Positions 3,137 to 5,333 of a stretch of 5,333 bases of DNA are shown piece after piece. This DNA is from a bacterium (lineage in GTDB: Bacteria > Chloroflexota > Dormibacteria > UBA8260 > Bog-877): contig JAJYWT010000216.1 in assembly GCA_021791345.1 (NCBI GenBank), positions 2,783 to 8,115 of the forward strand, written 5' to 3'. The position numbers and the translations under genes are program-made. The notes beneath the pieces are model-generated. The model worked only from the letters and a program-made list of their open reading frames with translations. It was not told the origin of the DNA and searched no databases. Each line of letters begins with the position of its first letter. Within the stretch, counting starts at the first letter, position 1.

Positions 3137-5333
3137 TCACTGCCACCAGCCCACCACGTCCACCACCAGGTCGGCGGTTCCCTGGGGGATGTAGAAGTCC
3201 AGGGCCCCGTCCGAGCCGAGGGTGGCCGTCACTCCCACCGCCACCGTCTCGCCCGGGGACCAGTTGAGGTTGGAGGACAGCGGGAGCGGGGCGAGATCTG
3301 GGAATACAGTGAGGAACCCGGGCGCCGTGGTGTCGGTGATGGTCACGTTGAGGACCACCGAGGTTGCGCTTGAGGGTATCCCCCCCACGCCTGCCACCAG
3401 GAGGCGCAGTGCCGACCCGCCTCGGAGGGTGTTCCCAGTGCAGGCGTCCTGAAGCTGGGAGATGGCGGTGGACCGGGTGTCGCAGATCCGGTAGGGAACC
3501 ATGGGAGTGAAGTACACGGCATTGGCCGGGGGCGGCGAGGCGGGTAGGTAGTAGCCGGACACGTCCACCACCACGTCGGCGCTCCCGGCGTTGTTGTAGA
3601 TCTCCAACTGCCCCAGGGTCGCGCCTGAGGTCGGCACCGCCACCACGACGTTGTTGGCCACCGTCTCACCCGCCTGCCAGTTGAGGTTGGAGGCGATCGG
3701 CTGGGGGGCCGTGGCCGGCCAGACGCTGAGGAACGAAGGCTGGGTGGTGTTGGTGGCAGTGACTGTGAGGTTGACCGCCACCGCTCCCGCGGGCGGCAGC
3801 GGGCCACCGGGAGAAGGTGCGGTGCCCGCCGCGGTCACGGTCAGGGTGGCGTTCGGGCCCAGGGTCTGCCCGCTGCACTGGTTGAGCGGCCGGAATCCCG
3901 CCCGGGTGTCGCAGATGCGGTAGGGGGTTACCGGGACGTAGACCGCCCCCGAGGTGTCGGTGGAGTCCATCCAGCCCTCCACGTCGATGACCACGTCGGC
4001 CTGCCCCTGGTCGTTGTACACGCTCACCGCTCCGGTCGGACCCAGGTCCACGGTGACCAGGTTGGCCACGGTCTGACCCGCCTGCCAGTTGAGGCTGGAC
4101 GAGAGCGGGGGTGAACCGCCAGCCGGCCAGACTGTGAAGTAGCTGGGTGCGGTGGTGTCGGTCGCGGTCACGTTGAGGACCGCCGCAGTGGCTCCGGCCG
4201 GGACACCGCCCGAGGTGGCGCCGCTCGGATTGGTGCCGGCGATCTGGACGGTGAGGCTGCTCCCGGCGCCGAGGGTCTGGCCCTCACACTGCGTCAGGTT
4301 CACCCCACTGAGCTGGGATGGGTTGCCGGCGCGGGTGTCGCACACCCGGTACGGGGTGACCGGGTCGTAGGTGGCCGGCGCGGGTGCCCCCGGGACCACC
4401 GGGGCGGAGATCGGTGAGGGAGGACTGGTCCCCTGGGAGTTGGTCGCCACCACGGAGAACGTGTAAGAGGTCCCATTGACGAGCCCGGTCAGGGTGTACT
4501 GCGGGTACACCGAGTGGATGTCGATGGGCGGCTGGGGCACTCCGTTGGCATACGGTGTGACGACGTAATCGGTGCTCGCTGAGACGTCCTGGTTGGAAGG
4601 CATCGCCCAGCTGAGGCTGACCGCGGAGGGCTCGGCGACCCCCACCGGCTGACCCGGCGGCTGGGGTGCCTGGGCCCCGAAGGTGTAGGACTGGACGTCG
4701 AAGGGCTGGCCCTCGGCGTTGATCGGGGTGACCGAGACCTGGTTCCCGACCACCGTCACCTTGAGGAAGTTGAACACCTGGGCCTCGCTGGTGGGCACCG
4801 GCACCGAGGTTGCCACCCCCTGGCTGACCCCGCAGCTGGAGCCCACCCCGGGGAGGGTGGTCGGATCCCAGCCCAGGGCGTACAGGGAGTTGATCCCCTG
4901 CACGTTGGCGCTGCAGGTGACCGCCGAGGGAATGCCCCCTCCCCCACCGGTCACGTAGCTGATCAGCTGGCCCGGGCCGGTGGGGTCGATGCGCTGGTAG
5001 GTGTGGGCGTGGGCGTTGAAGGCGATGTAGACCCCGTTGTCGGAGAGCAGGGCCTCCAGGCTGCTCTGGGCGGGGTTGGGGTTCGCCGAGCTGTTCTGCA
5101 GGTAGGTGTCAGAGGGCTGGCCGGAGTTGTCCGAGCGCAGGGGGTAGAAGAACACGGCCATCTTGATGCCCCCGGGGTGGGCGGCCAGGTCCTGCTTCAG
5201 CCAGGCGTACTCCGCCGAGTTCTGCTGCCACCTTTGCAGGTAGTCCATCTGATACGGACCGCCGGGCGCCGTGCCGGCGTTGCCGTAGGGCCAGGCCGCC
5301 TGCAGCACGTAGAGGCGGACATTCCCGGACTGG
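3137..5333 (-). CDS. Secreted metallophosphoesterase with FnIII domain and three surface repeats, 5'-truncated by window edge
   Basis: The frame enters from the right edge; 731 residues are visible (numbering from the first whole codon at 5332). A GTG at 5308 is internal, because coding similarity continues upstream of it. Residues 1 to about 215 are the C-terminal part of a calcineurin-like, purple-acid-phosphatase-type domain: YAWLKQDL (42-49), a 'MAVFFYPLRSD' strand (58-68), the last metal motif FNAHAHTYQR (105-114), and ISYVTGGGGG (124-133). The fourth-motif histidine, usually in an H.PL-type context, is Phe or Tyr here, and the usual Gly of GHxH is Ala. An FnIII domain spans about 223-315 (VSLSWAMPS, TLTGLVNGTSYTFSVVATN). 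Three tandem surface repeats follow, each with two cysteines. The protein ends exactly with the last repeat (DVVGWWQ), with no LPXTG or C-terminal anchor, so it is probably exported and released or held by the repeats. Substrate is unknown; loss of a ligand makes catalysis uncertain. Confidence 0.85.
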   Translation of the reverse strand, partial: QSGNVRLYVLQAAWPYGNAGTAPGGPYQMDYLQRWQQNSAEYAWLKQDLAAHPGGIKMAVFFYPLRSDNSGQPSDTYLQNSSANPNPAQSSLEALLSDNGVYIAFNAHAHTYQRIDPTGPGQLISYVTGGGGGIPSAVTCSANVQGINSLYALGWDPTTLPGVGSSCGVSQGVATSVPVPTSEAQVFNFLKVTVVGNQVSVTPINAEGQPFDVQSYTFGAQAPQPPGQPVGVAEPSAVSLSWAMPSNQDVSASTDYVVTPYANGVPQPPIDIHSVYPQYTLTGLVNGTSYTFSVVATNSQGTSPPSPISAPVVPGAPAPATYDPVTPYRVCDTRAGNPSQLSGVNLTQCEGQTLGAGSSLTVQIAGTNPSGATSGGVPAGATAAVLNVTATDTTAPSYFTVWPAGGSPPLSSSLNWQAGQTVANLVTVDLGPTGAVSVYNDQGQADVVIDVEGWMDSTDTSGAVYVPVTPYRICDTRAGFRPLNQCSGQTLGPNATLTVTAAGTAPSPGGPLPPAGAVAVNLTVTATNTTQPSFLSVWPATAPQPIASNLNWQAGETVANNVVVAVPTSGATLGQLEIYNNAGSADVVVDVSGYYLPASPPPANAVYFTPMVPYRICDTRSTAISQLQDACTGNTLRGGSALRLLVAGVGGIPSSATSVVLNVTITDTTAPGFLTVFPDLAPLPLSSNLNWSPGETVAVGVTATLGSDGALDFYIPQGTADLVVDVVGWWQ
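3140..3517 (-). repeat. Surface repeat unit 3 of the phosphoesterase protein
   Basis: Encodes visible residues about 606-731: PMVPYRICDTR, CTGNTLR (Cys617, Cys631), VVLNVTITDTTAPGFLTVFP, SSNLNWSPGETVAVGV, ADLVVDVVGWW. It is the most diverged unit (GQTLG has become GNTLR) and forms the C-terminus of the protein, one residue before the stop. Confidence 0.8.
3548..3943 (-). repeat. Surface repeat unit 2 of the phosphoesterase protein
   Basis: Encodes visible residues about 464-595, with the same landmarks: PVTPYRICDTR, CSGQTLG (Cys474, Cys486), 'TATNTTQPSFLSVWP', SNLNWQAGETVANNVVV, ADVVVDVSGYY. A short linker separates it from unit 1, and a Pro/Ala-rich linker (LPASPPPANA) leads to unit 3. The DNA for the LNW segment remains close to unit 1, indicating duplication within the gene or family. 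Confidence 0.8.
3968..4372 (-). repeat. Surface repeat unit 1 of the phosphoesterase protein
   Basis: Encodes visible residues about 321-455. It opens with PVTPYRVCDTR, has a second cysteine before GQTLG (Cys331, Cys349), then AAVLNVTATDTTAPSYFTVW, SSSLNWQAGQTVANLVTV, and closes with ADVVIDVEGW. This beta-rich repeat recurs in actinobacterial secreted proteins. It is the longest unit, with a Gly/Ser/Pro-rich insertion (NPSGATSGGVPAG). Confidence 0.8.

Noticed and set aside
3343..3807. Minus-strand open frame of 154 codons, offset within the repeat region
   Set aside because: Arg/Pro/Trp-rich out-of-frame reading of the surface repeats; the true frame carries the repeat landmarks.
3140..4372. 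The three repeats as a mobile or recombination-type DNA repeat array
   Set aside because: The units are protein-level repeats in one frame with diverged DNA and clear beta-domain landmarks; no terminal repeats or recombinase are present.
5306..5308. GTG as the start of the phosphoesterase gene
   Set aside because: The frame stays open to the edge with sensible coding (QSGNVRLY) and no ribosome site. A phosphoesterase domain also needs its earlier metal motifs upstream.

Overview
The window is GC-rich bacterial DNA with G/C-dominated third codon positions and GTG starts. The content is an Flp (Tad) pilin, a CpaB/RcpC-type pilus assembly protein, and a secreted protein with the 'PYR.CDTR ... 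LNW..G.TV ... DVV.DV.GW' repeats that are common on actinobacterial surface proteins. Together these suggest a high-GC actinobacterium (possibly Acidimicrobiia-like) or a related high-GC lineage. No marker gene is present to fix the taxon.

Layout, left to right. Positions 1-974 (minus): a CpaB-like protein, cut by the left edge at its C-terminus. Positions 975-1068: a spacer with a very strong GC hairpin. Positions 1069-1269 (minus): a short Flp-type pilin with a clear class III leader. Positions 1270-1421: a spacer with a plausible -10 element for the pilin. Positions 1422-2588 (minus): an N-terminally anchored or secreted GH99-like glycosidase-fold protein. Positions 2589-2899: a divergent intergenic region with a 10-bp palindrome and a strong hairpin. 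Positions 2900-3118 (plus): a 72-residue zinc-ribbon protein with an excellent ribosome binding site; it is the only plus-strand gene. Positions 3137-5333 (minus): the C-terminal part of a large secreted metallophosphoesterase, followed by an FnIII domain and three tandem surface repeats. Its N-terminus lies beyond the right edge.

All four minus-strand products belong to the cell envelope or act outside the cell. The pilin and CpaB-like genes form a classical pair (fibre subunit, then periplasmic assembly factor), probably co-transcribed toward the rest of a tad cluster beyond position 1. The GH99-like and phosphoesterase proteins are extracytoplasmic neighbours without a proven link to the pilus. 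The zinc-ribbon gene is probably cytoplasmic and of unknown role.

I see no mobile element, CRISPR array, tRNA or rRNA, and no convincing new multi-gene system. The items most worth checking are the lost metal-ligand histidine in the phosphoesterase, the small zinc-ribbon gene with its structured leader, and the hairpin between the pilin and cpaB.
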